12,714 nt of DNA from DATDMG01 sp036518955 (GCA_036518955.1 DATDMG010000141.1:1-12714); one strand, 5' to 3'. Positions 1-7,803 are shown, numbered from the stretch's first letter. A program made the numbers and translations. The notes: generated by a model from the sequence alone, not told the origin.

Positions 1-4
1 CGCC

Positions 5-1171
5 ATGATCACGGATCTGGAGCATCTCGACACCGATGAGGTCATCCTCGCCGCCTTCGCCGACGCCGGCACCGACGGGCTCACCCTCGAACAGGTCACC
101 GCCGCCTGCCGGCCCACCGACGCCCGCCTGGTCGCGCGCCGGTTCGAGGTACTGCGCTCGTACGGGGCGATCGCGAAGGTCGTCGACCGGCCGCACGAGC
201 GATACCACCGGGCCGCCTTCGCGCCGTACGTGATGCTGCTGTTCCTGCGCCGGATGGCCGCGCAGGGCGGCCAGGGCGAGGTGCACCAGCTGCTCACCCT
301 GGAGGGGATCGAGGTCCGCAGCCCGGCGGCCGGGGCGGACGACGGGCGGGCCTGCGTCCACCGGCTCGTCACGGTGTTCCGGCTGATGGCCAACCAGCTC
401 GCCGGGCTGGCGTCGGCGAGCCCGGTGGAGGAGCTCCGGGAGAACGCCGAACTGCTGTGGGGCAACCGCGGCCTGATCCACCAGGCTCGGCAGGTGCACG
501 CGGCGGTCCTGGGCCGCTGGCCCGAGCTGGACCGCGAGTGTGCCGCGCTGCGGACCGCGCTGGCCGCCTACGGCGACGCCAGCGACGCCGCGGCGGCGCG
601 GCTGATCGAGCAGGCCGGCGCCACCCGGGCCCTGGGCCTGCTGCCGGTCGAGACGTGGCGCACCTTCGCCCGCACCGCGGACGCCGAGCAGCTCGCCGCC
701 GTCCTCGACGGCGTGCTCTTCGACGCGCCCGCCCCCTGGTTCGCGCCCCAGGACCTGGTCGCCGCGCTGGCGAGCAGCCCACAGCCGGCCGCGGCCCGGA
801 CACCCCCGCCGCGTCCCGCCTCGGACGCCGCCGCCGTCCCGGTCGAGCGTCCGGCCGACGACGTCGCCGAGCTGCGCACCCTGGCCGACGATCTGCTCTC
901 CGGCCCGGGCGCTGTCCCGGTCGCGGAGCTGCTCGACGCCCCGGACGGCTGGACGGCCGCCCGCCGGGTGCTCGCCCGGCTCACCGCCGCTCACCACCAC
1001 CCGGACGTCGACGCGGAGCTGGCGTGGGACGACGGCCTGCGGGTCGACCCGACCGCCGGGGTGCCGTGGGTTTCCGGCGGCGTGCTGCGCCGCCCGGACG
1101 TGAGGACCGGGGCGACCGAGGCCCCCGCCGGTGAGCGCGCCCGGTCCGGCGGCTCCGGCGAGGTGTGGTGA
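5..1171 (+). CDS. Kleisin-like (MukF/JetA-type) winged-helix protein, first gene of SMC-like operon
   Basis: The protein has 388 residues from the ATG at 5. The reading frame is still open for the one codon visible upstream, so the true start may lie outside the window. Residues 10-70 look like a winged helix (two helices, then a basic RRFEVLRSYGAIAKV stretch). Residues 72-258 are almost wholly helical, 259-284 form a Pro/Ala-rich linker, and 285-362 form a second small globular domain. A winged helix, a helical body, a linker and a C-terminal domain are the layout expected of a kleisin that bridges an SMC dimer, as MukF and Wadjet JetA do. The role is inferred mainly from this layout and from the SMC-like ATPase three genes downstream; I cannot align it to a named family by eye. 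Its stop codon overlaps the next start (GTGA), implying translational coupling. It is slightly shorter than typical MukF. Confidence 0.8.
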   Translation: MITDLEHLDTDEVILAAFADAGTDGLTLEQVTAACRPTDARLVARRFEVLRSYGAIAKVVDRPHERYHRAAFAPYVMLLFLRRMAAQGGQGEVHQLLTLEGIEVRSPAAGADDGRACVHRLVTVFRLMANQLAGLASASPVEELRENAELLWGNRGLIHQARQVHAAVLGRWPELDRECAALRTALAAYGDASDAAAARLIEQAGATRALGLLPVETWRTFARTADAEQLAAVLDGVLFDAPAPWFAPQDLVAALASSPQPAAARTPPPRPASDAAAVPVERPADDVAELRTLADDLLSGPGAVPVAELLDAPDGWTAARRVLARLTAAHHHPDVDAELAWDDGLRVDPTAGVPWVSGGVLRRPDVRTGATEAPAGERARSGGSGEVW

Positions 1172-1764
1172 GCGTCGACCCGACGGCCCTGTGGTGGGCC
1201 CGGGCCCGGGCCGGGGGCCCGCTGCGGGTGCCGGCGGGCACGGTGGCGCCGGACGTGCTCCTTCGGCTCGGCGAGCCGGACGCGTCCGGGGTGTGGCTGG
1301 TCGCCGTCCCGCCGGAGCAGGGCGGCAGCGGAGCGCTCACCGAACTCGGCCTCGCCGGCCCGCTGGTGGAGCAGCCCAATGACACCGCCCGGCTGTTGGC
1401 GGCCGTCCTGAGGTGCTGCTGGAGGGACCCGACCGGTCCGGTCTGGCCGGGCGTGCCCGCGCCCTGGTCCGCGGTCACCTCGGTGTTCCGGCACTACGCC
1501 GACCGGGACGAGGGCGCCTTCCGGCGGGCGGCCGTGGCCGCCGTCCGGCGGCTGCACGGCGCGGGCTGGGTGAGCTGGGACGAGCGGGCCCGGCTGGTCC
1601 GGGTCGGCCCGCGGGTGGCGTCGTGGAGCGCGGCGGACCTGACCGTGCTGCGGGAGATGTACCGGCAGATGCCGGCGGCGGTGGGCGAGGCGGCGGTGGG
1701 CGAGGCGTCGGTGAGCGGGGCGGCGGGCAACGGCGTCCCGGACCCGGCCGAGGTCGGCGCGTGA
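1168..1764 (+). CDS. Small subunit of SMC-like complex, unknown family (possible MukE/JetB-like)
   Basis: The protein has 198 residues from the GTG at 1168, which overlaps the upstream stop as GTGA and has GGCGAGG four bases before it. A GTG one codon earlier (1165) is also possible but too close to that ribosome site. The middle and C-terminal part (about residues 90-165) is helical and basic, with AVRRLHGAGWVSWDERARLVRVG resembling the last helix and wing of a winged helix. The N-terminal 60 residues are Gly/Pro-rich with short strands. I do not recognise the family. Its place between the kleisin-like and ATPase genes suggests an accessory subunit of the MukE/JetB kind. The C-terminus carries an in-frame 15-bp repeat (AAVGE twice, then ASVSG) that looks like a disordered tail. 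It ends with a GTGA overlap into the next gene. Confidence 0.78.
   Translation: MSVDPTALWWARARAGGPLRVPAGTVAPDVLLRLGEPDASGVWLVAVPPEQGGSGALTELGLAGPLVEQPNDTARLLAAVLRCCWRDPTGPVWPGVPAPWSAVTSVFRHYADRDEGAFRRAAVAAVRRLHGAGWVSWDERARLVRVGPRVASWSAADLTVLREMYRQMPAAVGEAAVGEASVSGAAGNGVPDPAEVGA
1675..1719 (+). repeat. 15-bp in-frame tandem repeat, three units
   Basis: Units at 1675-1689 and 1690-1704 differ at most at wobble positions and encode AAVGE. The unit at 1705-1719 is diverged (ASVSG). The period is a multiple of three, so unit gain or loss would keep the frame and alter only the tail length of the 198-residue protein. Confidence 0.75.
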
Positions 1765-2462
1765 GCGGCATCCACCCTGCCTTCGACCGGGTCCTGGGCG
1801 AGCTGCCGGACCGGCACCGCGACGAGGTGCTGGCCGCCTTCGCGGCGGTGGAGCACGCGGCGCACCCGGTCCCGGAGTCCACGTTGCTGGCGCTGCGCGA
1901 CGCCACCCTGCGGGCAGCACTGCAGCGCCTGCTCGCCGGCCTGGGCCGGACCCTCGTCCAGCCGGCACCGCAGGAATGGACCAGCGGGTACCGGGACGAC
2001 GTCGCGGCGGAGCTGTTGCGCTGCGACGGGCAGCGGTTGCCCGTGGTGGACCGCGCCGTGCTCGTGCTCGTGCTGGTGCACTCGGTGGCCATCCCCCGGA
2101 GTCAGGGGGCCCTCGACCGGGACTCCTGGGCCTCGGTCCACGCGACCCCGCTGGAGGAACTGCAGCGGTACTCCCAACTCCCCCGCACCGAGGTGCGCGC
2201 AGCGCTGGCCCGGCTGCGGGCCGCCGGGCTGGTCCAGCTCGTGCCGGAGCGGGGTCGCGGCTCCGGGCAGGGTGGGGCCTACCTGCCGGGCCCGCAGCTG
2301 CAACGCCTCACCCCGGCCGCACGCCGCCGGCTGCAGGAGGAGCTGGTACTGGCGGCGGCGCCCGACACGCCGTTGGCGGCGGCCGTCCGAGCCCGCCGGC
2401 CGAAGCACACCGATACCCCGCACACCGATACCCCGCACACCGAAGGGACCTCCGCCTCGTGA
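1761..2462 (+). CDS. Winged-helix subunit of SMC-like complex (possible MukE/JetB-like)
   Basis: The protein has 233 residues from the GTG at 1761. That start overlaps the previous stop as GTGA and has a GAGG site about seven bases upstream. An open frame extends far upstream, but the overlap start begins the credible protein. Residues 1-110 are helical. Residues 129-183 form a typical winged helix: LEELQRYSQL, a turn, the recognition helix RTEVRAALARLRAAGLVQLV, then a glycine-rich wing (RGRGSGQGGAYL). DNA binding or docking on the kleisin-SMC core is the expected role, as for MukE or JetB; this is inferred from fold and context. The last 20 residues are a Thr/His/Pro repeat tail. The final codons overlap the ATPase start (GTGA), so the three upstream genes and the ATPase are probably made in linked amounts. 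Confidence 0.82.
   Translation: MSGIHPAFDRVLGELPDRHRDEVLAAFAAVEHAAHPVPESTLLALRDATLRAALQRLLAGLGRTLVQPAPQEWTSGYRDDVAAELLRCDGQRLPVVDRAVLVLVLVHSVAIPRSQGALDRDSWASVHATPLEELQRYSQLPRTEVRAALARLRAAGLVQLVPERGRGSGQGGAYLPGPQLQRLTPAARRRLQEELVLAAAPDTPLAAAVRARRPKHTDTPHTDTPHTEGTSAS
2406..2443 (+). repeat. 15-bp tandem repeat encoding HTDTP tail
   Basis: CACACCGATACCCCG occurs at 2406-2420 and 2421-2435, followed by a partial third copy to 2443. It encodes HTDTP-HTDTP-HTE at the extreme C-terminus of the winged-helix protein, 15 bases before the start of the ATPase gene. The two full copies are identical, which suggests recent slippage. Confidence 0.85.
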
Positions 2463-5400
2463 CCGACCACGGCGTGCCGCAGGACCTCGTCGGCGGGCGG
2501 GTGCTCGTCGGCGTCCAGATGGTCGACATCTCCCGGCTCTCCGCGCACCCGGTACCGCTGACGCATCGCGGCCTCGTCACGGTGGCCGGCCAGGGCCCGA
2601 AAGACTCCAACGGCGCCGGCAAGTCCTCCTTCATCGCGGCCCTCAGCCTGCTGCACGCGGACGAGCAGTGGCGGCTGGCCGGCGGCGCGCCCGGGGCCGC
2701 GGAGCTGCTGTTCACCGCGGAGCTGGCGGCCCAGGAGAACCGCTGGGCGAACGCCGACCGCGGCTACGTGATCGGGGTGTTCGCGGACCCGGCCGCGACC
2801 ACGGTCGAAGAGCTCGCCGGTGGCGCCCTGTCGGTGTGGCTGCGGATCAACCGGAAGGCACCCTACCTCAGCCTGCGCTGGACGACCGGCCTGCACGTGC
2901 CGTCCGGGACGAACGACGCCGAGCGGGCGGCCGGCGTCCACGACCTGTGGGACGCACTGCCCACCAGCAACGGCCGCGACGACATCCACGCCGGCCGGCT
3001 GGCGTCGGTCCTGTACGGCGGCCGGGTGCGGTGCGTGTCCTTCCTGTCGACCTCCGTGCGCTCCGCGCCGACGGCCAACCTGCTGGCCCAGCCCCTGAAC
3101 GAGCTCAGCCCGGCGCGGATCTTCGACGCCCTCTCCACCCTCACCGGCCTGGACCGCGAGCTCGAGCAGGAGCAGGCCCTCCGCTCAGCGGAGCACAGTC
3201 GCCGCAGCGAGGTCCTCGCGGCCGAGGAGGAGCTGGCGCGTTGGCAGGCGGAGATGGTGGTCGTCGAGCAGGGCATCGCCCGCCGGGAAGCGGCCCGCGG
3301 CGTGCTCCGGGCCGCCCGCGACGCCTGGCAGTCCCGCTGCGGGCGGCACCTGCTGGACGGCGTCGCCCGCACCGAGGAGATCCGGCAGGCGCTGCGCGAG
3401 CTGGACGCCGCCCGCACCGAGCGCCGCGAACGCATCGCCGAGCTCGAGGAGCGGTCGCGCACCCTCGCGGACGACGAGGAGTTCCAGCACCGGTTCCGGG
3501 TGACCGAGGAGGCGTGGCGCGCCCGGCGCGAGCAGGAGCGCGACGTCGACACCCGAGCCCAACGGTCCCTGGAGAAGCTGGACGAGCTCGCCGCGCAGCT
3601 GCGCGAGCTCACCGAGCAGGCCCGCGGCGCGGACGGGCGCGACCAGCAGCGGGCCGGTGCCGAGCTCGACGCCGCCCGCCAGCGGCTGGAGGCCCTGCTC
3701 GCCGAGCGCGGCGCCGCGTCGGCCGAGCAGCGGCAGGCGGCCGAACAGCTCGCCGCCGCGCAGACCGGCGACGACCTGGCCGCGCAGGAGCTGGCCGCGC
3801 TGGTGGCGGCCGGGATCCCGGCGGTGGGGCTGTTCGACGTCCTCGACGTCGACGCCGCCCAGCGTGCGGTGTGGGAGCCCCGGCTGCGGCTCTACCGGTC
3901 GGCCGTCGCCGTCCGCGCCTCGGACGCCCAGGCGGCTCACAAGGCCCTGGACGGGCTGCCCGGCGCCGTCCTCGTGCTGGCCGACGAGTCGGACGCCGAC
4001 GCCGCGGAGAGCGGACCGGCCGACGCCGCGGATGCCGGCGCCCGGTCGGGCGCACGGGCGGATCCGGACGCGGAGGACGGCGCCCTCCCCGGAGTGACCG
4101 ACGACAGGTTCCCGCTGACGACGTTCCTGCGCGCCCTCGCCCAGCGTTCCGGCGCGGACACCACCTGCGTGGACCAGGCGGCCGGGGTCGTCGTCCTGGG
4201 CGGGTCGCAGGCACCGCTCACCGGCCGCAGCGCCCGGGTCGCCCTCGCCCGGGACCGCCACCACCGCGCGTCCGCGCTGCTGGAGGGGCTCGACCGGGAG
4301 CTGACCCAGGCCCGTGCCCGGTTGCAGACGGCGACGGACCGGGTGGCGGCGGCAGCGGCGGCGACCCGGGCCGTGGACGTCGGGCAGCAGATCGAGCAGC
4401 TCCGCGACGTGGCCGCCCAGCTGGACGCGGACCGCGAACGGCTCCGGCCGGCGCTGCAGGCGGCCGAGGTCGCGCACACCGAGGCGCTCGGCGACCGGAA
4501 GGCACGCGCGGACCGGCTGCAGTCCCTCAAGGCCGACGTCGCCCGGTTGAGGGAGGACCTGCGCCAGGCCGAGGATCTGGCCGGGCGGCTGGGTGAGGAG
4601 CTGTCCCGGCTCGACCTGCCGGGGCGGGAGGCGGTCTGGGGCGCGACCGTGGCCGCTGCCCGGGAGCACGTGCTCGCCCTGCCGGAGACGGACCAGGGCC
4701 GGTCGACGGCCGAGTGGAACGCCGAGACCTGCGCCCATCTGGACGACGTGGCTCGCCGGTGCTTCCCCGACGACACCCCGGCCGAGGAGATGCCCGCGGA
4801 GCTGCGGACGATCCTGGTCGAGCAGCGGTGGCGGCGGCTCGGCAGCGAGTCGAAGGTCGCCGCCGTCCCCGACCTGATCCGGGCGCTGCACACCCACCTG
4901 ACCCTGAGCGCCCAGCAGGACGCCCACGACCAGGAGCTCATCGACGCCCAGCGGGCCCGACGCGGCCAGGACCTCGCCGTCGCCCGCGCCGGGCTGGCGG
5001 AGGCGCGGGAGTCGTGCGTCGCCTACCGTGCCGTCCTGGCACAGGGGATCCAGGCCAGGCTGTCGCGCGTCGGGGAGGAGTTCGACCGGTTGGACCGGGA
5101 GTACGGCGGTTACGGCGCCGGCCTGGTCTGCCCGGAGCCGGAGCCGCCGACGGAGCCGGACAAGCCCTGGCGGTGGACGGTCACCCCGATGTGGCGGCGC
5201 GCCGAGGGCCAGCGGATGTCCGGCTACAGCCTCCGCGGCAACACCGCGCAGATGGACGAGAAGGCGGTGAAGCTGGTCTGCGCCGCGGCGCTGGCCGGTG
5301 GCCACGACCGGCCGCTGCTGCTCATCCTCGACGAGCTGGGGCGCAACCTCGGCAAGCAGCACCGGCGGGAGGCGGTCGCCCTGTTCGAGCGGATCGGCCG

Positions 5401-5671
5401 GGACCGCAACATCACCGTGATCGGCGCGCTCCAGGACGACATGGAGCGCTACGCCATCGAGGCGTCCAACCTCTACATCAAGCTCCGGCGCTCCTCGGAC
5501 GCGGTGCCGTACAACGAGGCCCCCGTCGTCATCGGCGACGACAGCCACCGGGACCGGATCGCACTGGTCGCGGGATGGATGTCGGCCTACCGGCCGGCGG
5601 CGGCCGCGGCGGAGCCCGCGTCGGTGCCCCTGATCAGCGATCTGGCGGACGGGAGATCGAGCCCGGCGTAA
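2459..5671 (+). CDS. SMC/MukB/JetC-like coiled-coil ATPase
   Basis: The protein has 1070 residues from the GTG at 2459, which overlaps the previous stop as GTGA. The N-terminal head has a P-loop at residues 49-57 (DSNGAGKSS, Lys55). A first coiled-coil arm spans about 230-437 and a hinge-like globular domain about 438-605, with an acidic Ala/Asp-rich insert at about 508-551. A second arm runs from 606 to about 884, with a globular break near 720-800. The C-terminal head has a signature-like GYSLRGNTAQMDEK (922-935), a Walker B LLLILDE with Asp958 and Glu959, and GRNLGKQ just after as D-loop. This is the full half-molecule plan of SMC, MukB and JetC proteins, which dimerise and use ATP to move or extrude DNA. 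Two motifs are unusual: Asp49 stands where the P-loop normally has glycine, and Gln992 lies where many ABC ATPases have the switch histidine. Its partners are the three genes upstream; no nuclease gene follows. A RecF/Rad50-like repair ATPase is less likely given the subunit genes. Confidence 0.9.
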   Translation: MTDHGVPQDLVGGRVLVGVQMVDISRLSAHPVPLTHRGLVTVAGQGPKDSNGAGKSSFIAALSLLHADEQWRLAGGAPGAAELLFTAELAAQENRWANADRGYVIGVFADPAATTVEELAGGALSVWLRINRKAPYLSLRWTTGLHVPSGTNDAERAAGVHDLWDALPTSNGRDDIHAGRLASVLYGGRVRCVSFLSTSVRSAPTANLLAQPLNELSPARIFDALSTLTGLDRELEQEQALRSAEHSRRSEVLAAEEELARWQAEMVVVEQGIARREAARGVLRAARDAWQSRCGRHLLDGVARTEEIRQALRELDAARTERRERIAELEERSRTLADDEEFQHRFRVTEEAWRARREQERDVDTRAQRSLEKLDELAAQLRELTEQARGADGRDQQRAGAELDAARQRLEALLAERGAASAEQRQAAEQLAAAQTGDDLAAQELAALVAAGIPAVGLFDVLDVDAAQRAVWEPRLRLYRSAVAVRASDAQAAHKALDGLPGAVLVLADESDADAAESGPADAADAGARSGARADPDAEDGALPGVTDDRFPLTTFLRALAQRSGADTTCVDQAAGVVVLGGSQAPLTGRSARVALARDRHHRASALLEGLDRELTQARARLQTATDRVAAAAAATRAVDVGQQIEQLRDVAAQLDADRERLRPALQAAEVAHTEALGDRKARADRLQSLKADVARLREDLRQAEDLAGRLGEELSRLDLPGREAVWGATVAAAREHVLALPETDQGRSTAEWNAETCAHLDDVARRCFPDDTPAEEMPAELRTILVEQRWRRLGSESKVAAVPDLIRALHTHLTLSAQQDAHDQELIDAQRARRGQDLAVARAGLAEARESCVAYRAVLAQGIQARLSRVGEEFDRLDREYGGYGAGLVCPEPEPPTEPDKPWRWTVTPMWRRAEGQRMSGYSLRGNTAQMDEKAVKLVCAAALAGGHDRPLLLILDELGRNLGKQHRREAVALFERIGRDRNITVIGALQDDMERYAIEASNLYIKLRRSSDAVPYNEAPVVIGDDSHRDRIALVAGWMSAYRPAAAAAEPASVPLISDLADGRSSPA

Positions 5672-5755
5672 CGTCCATCGCCCGGATGTCCTGCTGGTCG
5701 CGGTCCGGGCGGTCTCCGGCGGAGGGGCGCTCCAGCCGGCCGGCGCCCGACCGGA

Positions 5756-5783
5756 GCGGTCAGGAGCCGGTGCTCCTGACCGC
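5756..5783. terminator. Strong hairpin between convergent transcripts
   Basis: A perfect 12-bp stem (GCGGTCAGGAGC, loop CGGT, GCTCCTGACCGC) lies 85 bases after the ATPase stop. There is no T-run, as is common for actinobacterial terminators. Being symmetrical, it can serve both the plus-strand SMC-like operon and the minus-strand small membrane protein gene, whose stop codon (5760-5762) lies inside the stem. Confidence 0.75.
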
Positions 5784-6128
5784 CGGGGGCCGCGTGGCGG
5801 CCGTCCGCCTCGGGGTCGACCCGACCCGGGTGGGCGCGGCGACCCGCCGGGGCAGGCCGGTCGTCCTCGTCGACCCCGCCGAGGTCGTGCCCTCAGCCGG
5901 CCGGTGCGGGGCGGTCCTGGTCGTCGGAGCGGCGCTCGGCACAGGTGCAGCGGGCGTCCTGCCGGCCGCCGGGAGGTCGTCCTGGAGCACGACGCGTACG
6001 TCGCGGCCCGCACCGTCCAGGACGGACAGGCTGAGGGCCATCACCAGGCCACCGGCGGTGAAGCCGCCGGCGGCGACGGCGAGGGAGCCAAGCGCCTTCT
6101 GCCGCGACGACCCGCGCATCGAACCCAT
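5760..6128 (-). CDS. Small single-pass membrane protein, unknown function
   Basis: The protein has 122 residues from the ATG at 6128; an ATG three codons later (6119) is also possible, and neither has a clear ribosome site. After a short basic N-terminus (RGSSRQK), residues 12-35 are hydrophobic and Gly/Ala-rich and should form one membrane segment or uncleaved signal. A short VRVVLQDDLPAAG segment follows. The remaining 65 residues are Pro/Thr/Arg-rich, likely disordered and outside the membrane. Third codon positions are almost all G or C, but the opposing frame shares them, so the better evidence is the membrane segment and the terminator at its end. It lies 58 bases downstream of the peptidoglycan peptidase gene on the same strand and could be co-transcribed. 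I do not recognise a family. Confidence 0.6.
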   Translation of the reverse strand: MGSMRGSSRQKALGSLAVAAGGFTAGGLVMALSLSVLDGAGRDVRVVLQDDLPAAGRTPAAPVPSAAPTTRTAPHRPAEGTTSAGSTRTTGLPRRVAAPTRVGSTPRRTAATRPPAVRSTGS

Positions 6129-6173
6129 GGGCGCGATCGTCGCGATGTTGGCACTACCCGCGGGTCAGCGCCA

Positions 6174-6200
6174 GGTATATGCCAGGTCAACGAGGGTTAA
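6174..6200 (-). promoter_or_regulatory. Possible promoter for the small membrane protein gene
   Basis: On the minus strand TTAACC (6195-6200) is followed after 15 bases by TATACC (6174-6179), about 45 bases before the ATG at 6128. The match to the housekeeping -35/-10 pattern is moderate and the spacer is short. The site overlaps the 3' end of the peptidase gene. Confidence 0.25.
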
Positions 6201-7710
6201 GGATGAGTGGGCGGCTCGGGCGGGAGGACTCGCCCGACCCGGTCGCCCAGGCGCGCAGCGCCTGCCAGGTCGCGCCGTCCACGACGCCGGTCGCGGGCAG
6301 CCCACGGGCCCGCTGAAACCGGATCACGGCGGCCCGGGTCACCGGGCCGAACCACCCGCTGACCGGCGTCACCTGCAAGGCCCGCTGCAGCGCCCGGACC
6401 GCGGCGCCGGTCGACCCGTAGCCGAGCGGGGGGCCTGCGGGGGTCGGCGACGCGGGGGTCGGGCGGGGGGCGACGTCCCCGGACGACGCGGCGGCGGGGG
6501 TCGAGGCGGGCGGGTTCGGTCGCGGGGCGGTGGCCGCGGACGCCGCGGCGAGCAGGGCGCGCCACGCCACGGCGTCCATCCCGGACCCGGCGGGCAGCGC
6601 GTGGGCCGCCCGGAACGCGGCCACGGCGGCTGCGGTCAGCGGCCCGAACGCGCCGTCGGCGGCGACGCCCAGTGCCTGCTGGACCGCGGCGACGACCGGC
6701 CCGGTCGCGCCCCGGCCCACGGTTGCTCCCGAGTACCGGGTGATCGCCGCGACGAGTGCGGACGACCCGGCCGCGGCGGTGACGGTGGCATACCCGGGGC
6801 ACCGCACCGGGTTCGGGCCGCCGTAGGGCGGAGCCCAGTTGAGGTCCGCCGGCCGGCACGGACCGTAGTCCACGGCGGCGACCCGGCGCGTCCAGAACGA
6901 GGTCCGGCCCAGGGCACCCGCCCAGGACAGTGAGATGTGGACGTGGTCCCGGTGACAGGAGGTGTCCCAGGCCGGTTCCGGGTGCTCCGCGCACCGGGAG
7001 TACGGCCGCCAGCCCGCGGACGCCGCGTACGCGCCCCAGATCCGGTCGTCCCAGATCACGTACATCACCCCGAGGCGCCGGGCGAGGGCGAACGGGCGGT
7101 CGGCCGCGTCCGGTGCGAGCAGCCAGCTGAGGAAGGCCTGGGCTCGGGCGGCCCCCTGCGGGTCCCGGACGGAGGTCATCCAGTCCAGCGCCCGACCCTC
7201 GTAGTGCTCGCTGGCGAACCCGTCGGCACCGCAGGCCCGGGTGATCCCCGCCGACGTGCCCGGGTAGGTCGTGATGAGCAGGTGGGCGAGGGCGAGCGTG
7301 CCGGGCTTGGCGACCGGATCGCAGGAGACCTGCTGCAGGTACGGCGAGGCGTCCTCGATCCCCGCGGGGAGGCCGTCCGGGACCGCCGGCCCCGGCGCGA
7401 CGGGTGGGGCCGCGTCTCCCGCGGGCTCACCCGTGGTCGACCGCGGCGACGCGGTCGACCGGGCGGACACCGTCGCACCCGCTCCGAGCGGCCCCGCCGG
7501 CCGGACCGACGCGGACGCCGATTCCACCGCGCCGGCGGCCAGGGCTCCGCCGAGCACGGCGAGCAGGACGGCGGAACGCAGCGGTGGCCGAGGCCGGCGG
7601 ACGGCGCCGGCTGACGCCGAACGGGCGAGACCGGCGCCGGGTTCGGGCGCCTCGGGCACGGGCGCCTCGGGTTGGTGCGCGGCGCGGGTGAGCCGGCGTG
7701 GACCGGGCAC
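6187..7710 (-). CDS. M15-like peptidoglycan peptidase with two peptidoglycan-binding domains
   Basis: The protein has 507 residues from the GTG at 7710, which is preceded by AAGGAG with five bases between; the open frame runs 83 codons further upstream without support. Residues 46-62 form a hydrophobic segment after a 45-residue basic, Pro-rich N-terminus, ending near an ASA-type cleavage motif, so the rest should be outside the cell. Residues 123-286 form a zinc-peptidase-like domain with SEHYEGRALD (His169, Asp176) and CHRDHVH (His256, His258), the ligand pattern of M15 D,D-carboxypeptidase-like domains (ARB-07466-like group). Two PG_binding_1 repeats follow, at about 328-388 and 428-489, each with the FGP..AAV..F core, joined by a Pro/Ala/Thr linker. 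Likely role: trimming or remodelling of cell-wall peptide stems. The exact bond cut is not shown by sequence. The upstream leader is rich in hairpins. Confidence 0.88.
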   Translation of the reverse strand: MPGPRRLTRAAHQPEAPVPEAPEPGAGLARSASAGAVRRPRPPLRSAVLLAVLGGALAAGAVESASASVRPAGPLGAGATVSARSTASPRSTTGEPAGDAAPPVAPGPAVPDGLPAGIEDASPYLQQVSCDPVAKPGTLALAHLLITTYPGTSAGITRACGADGFASEHYEGRALDWMTSVRDPQGAARAQAFLSWLLAPDAADRPFALARRLGVMYVIWDDRIWGAYAASAGWRPYSRCAEHPEPAWDTSCHRDHVHISLSWAGALGRTSFWTRRVAAVDYGPCRPADLNWAPPYGGPNPVRCPGYATVTAAAGSSALVAAITRYSGATVGRGATGPVVAAVQQALGVAADGAFGPLTAAAVAAFRAAHALPAGSGMDAVAWRALLAAASAATAPRPNPPASTPAAASSGDVAPRPTPASPTPAGPPLGYGSTGAAVRALQRALQVTPVSGWFGPVTRAAVIRFQRARGLPATGVVDGATWQALRAWATGSGESSRPSRPLILNPR

Positions 7711-7733
7711 AGCGTCTCCTTGCGGGCGGGGAG

Positions 7734-7760
7734 ATCCGTCCGCCGAACCGGCGGACGGAT
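7734..7760 (-). promoter_or_regulatory. Perfect 12-bp hairpin upstream of peptidase ribosome site
   Basis: ATCCGTCCGCCG and its exact reverse complement flank a three-base loop, 24 bases before the peptidase start. In the mRNA it would form a very stable stem ending just before a TCTCC stretch (7729-7733 region) that can pair with the GGAGA of the ribosome site. It may control translation, be an operator for a dimeric regulator, or be a processed leader element. Confidence 0.5.
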
Positions 7761-7803
7761 GCGTGCTCCCAGAAGGTCGACCCGGCACCAAAACCGCTTG
7801 AGA

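Noticed and set aside
3185..6013. A 942-codon open frame on the minus strand opposite the ATPase gene
   Set aside because: It mirrors the coiled-coil gene; its Leu/Gly/Arg/Val-rich translation has no domain logic, and long antisense open frames are expected in DNA this GC-rich.
4714..6933. A 739-codon plus-strand frame running through the ATPase end, the intergenic region and the peptidase
   Set aside because: It crosses the terminator and two genes with good evidence on other frames, and has no domain or start signal of its own.
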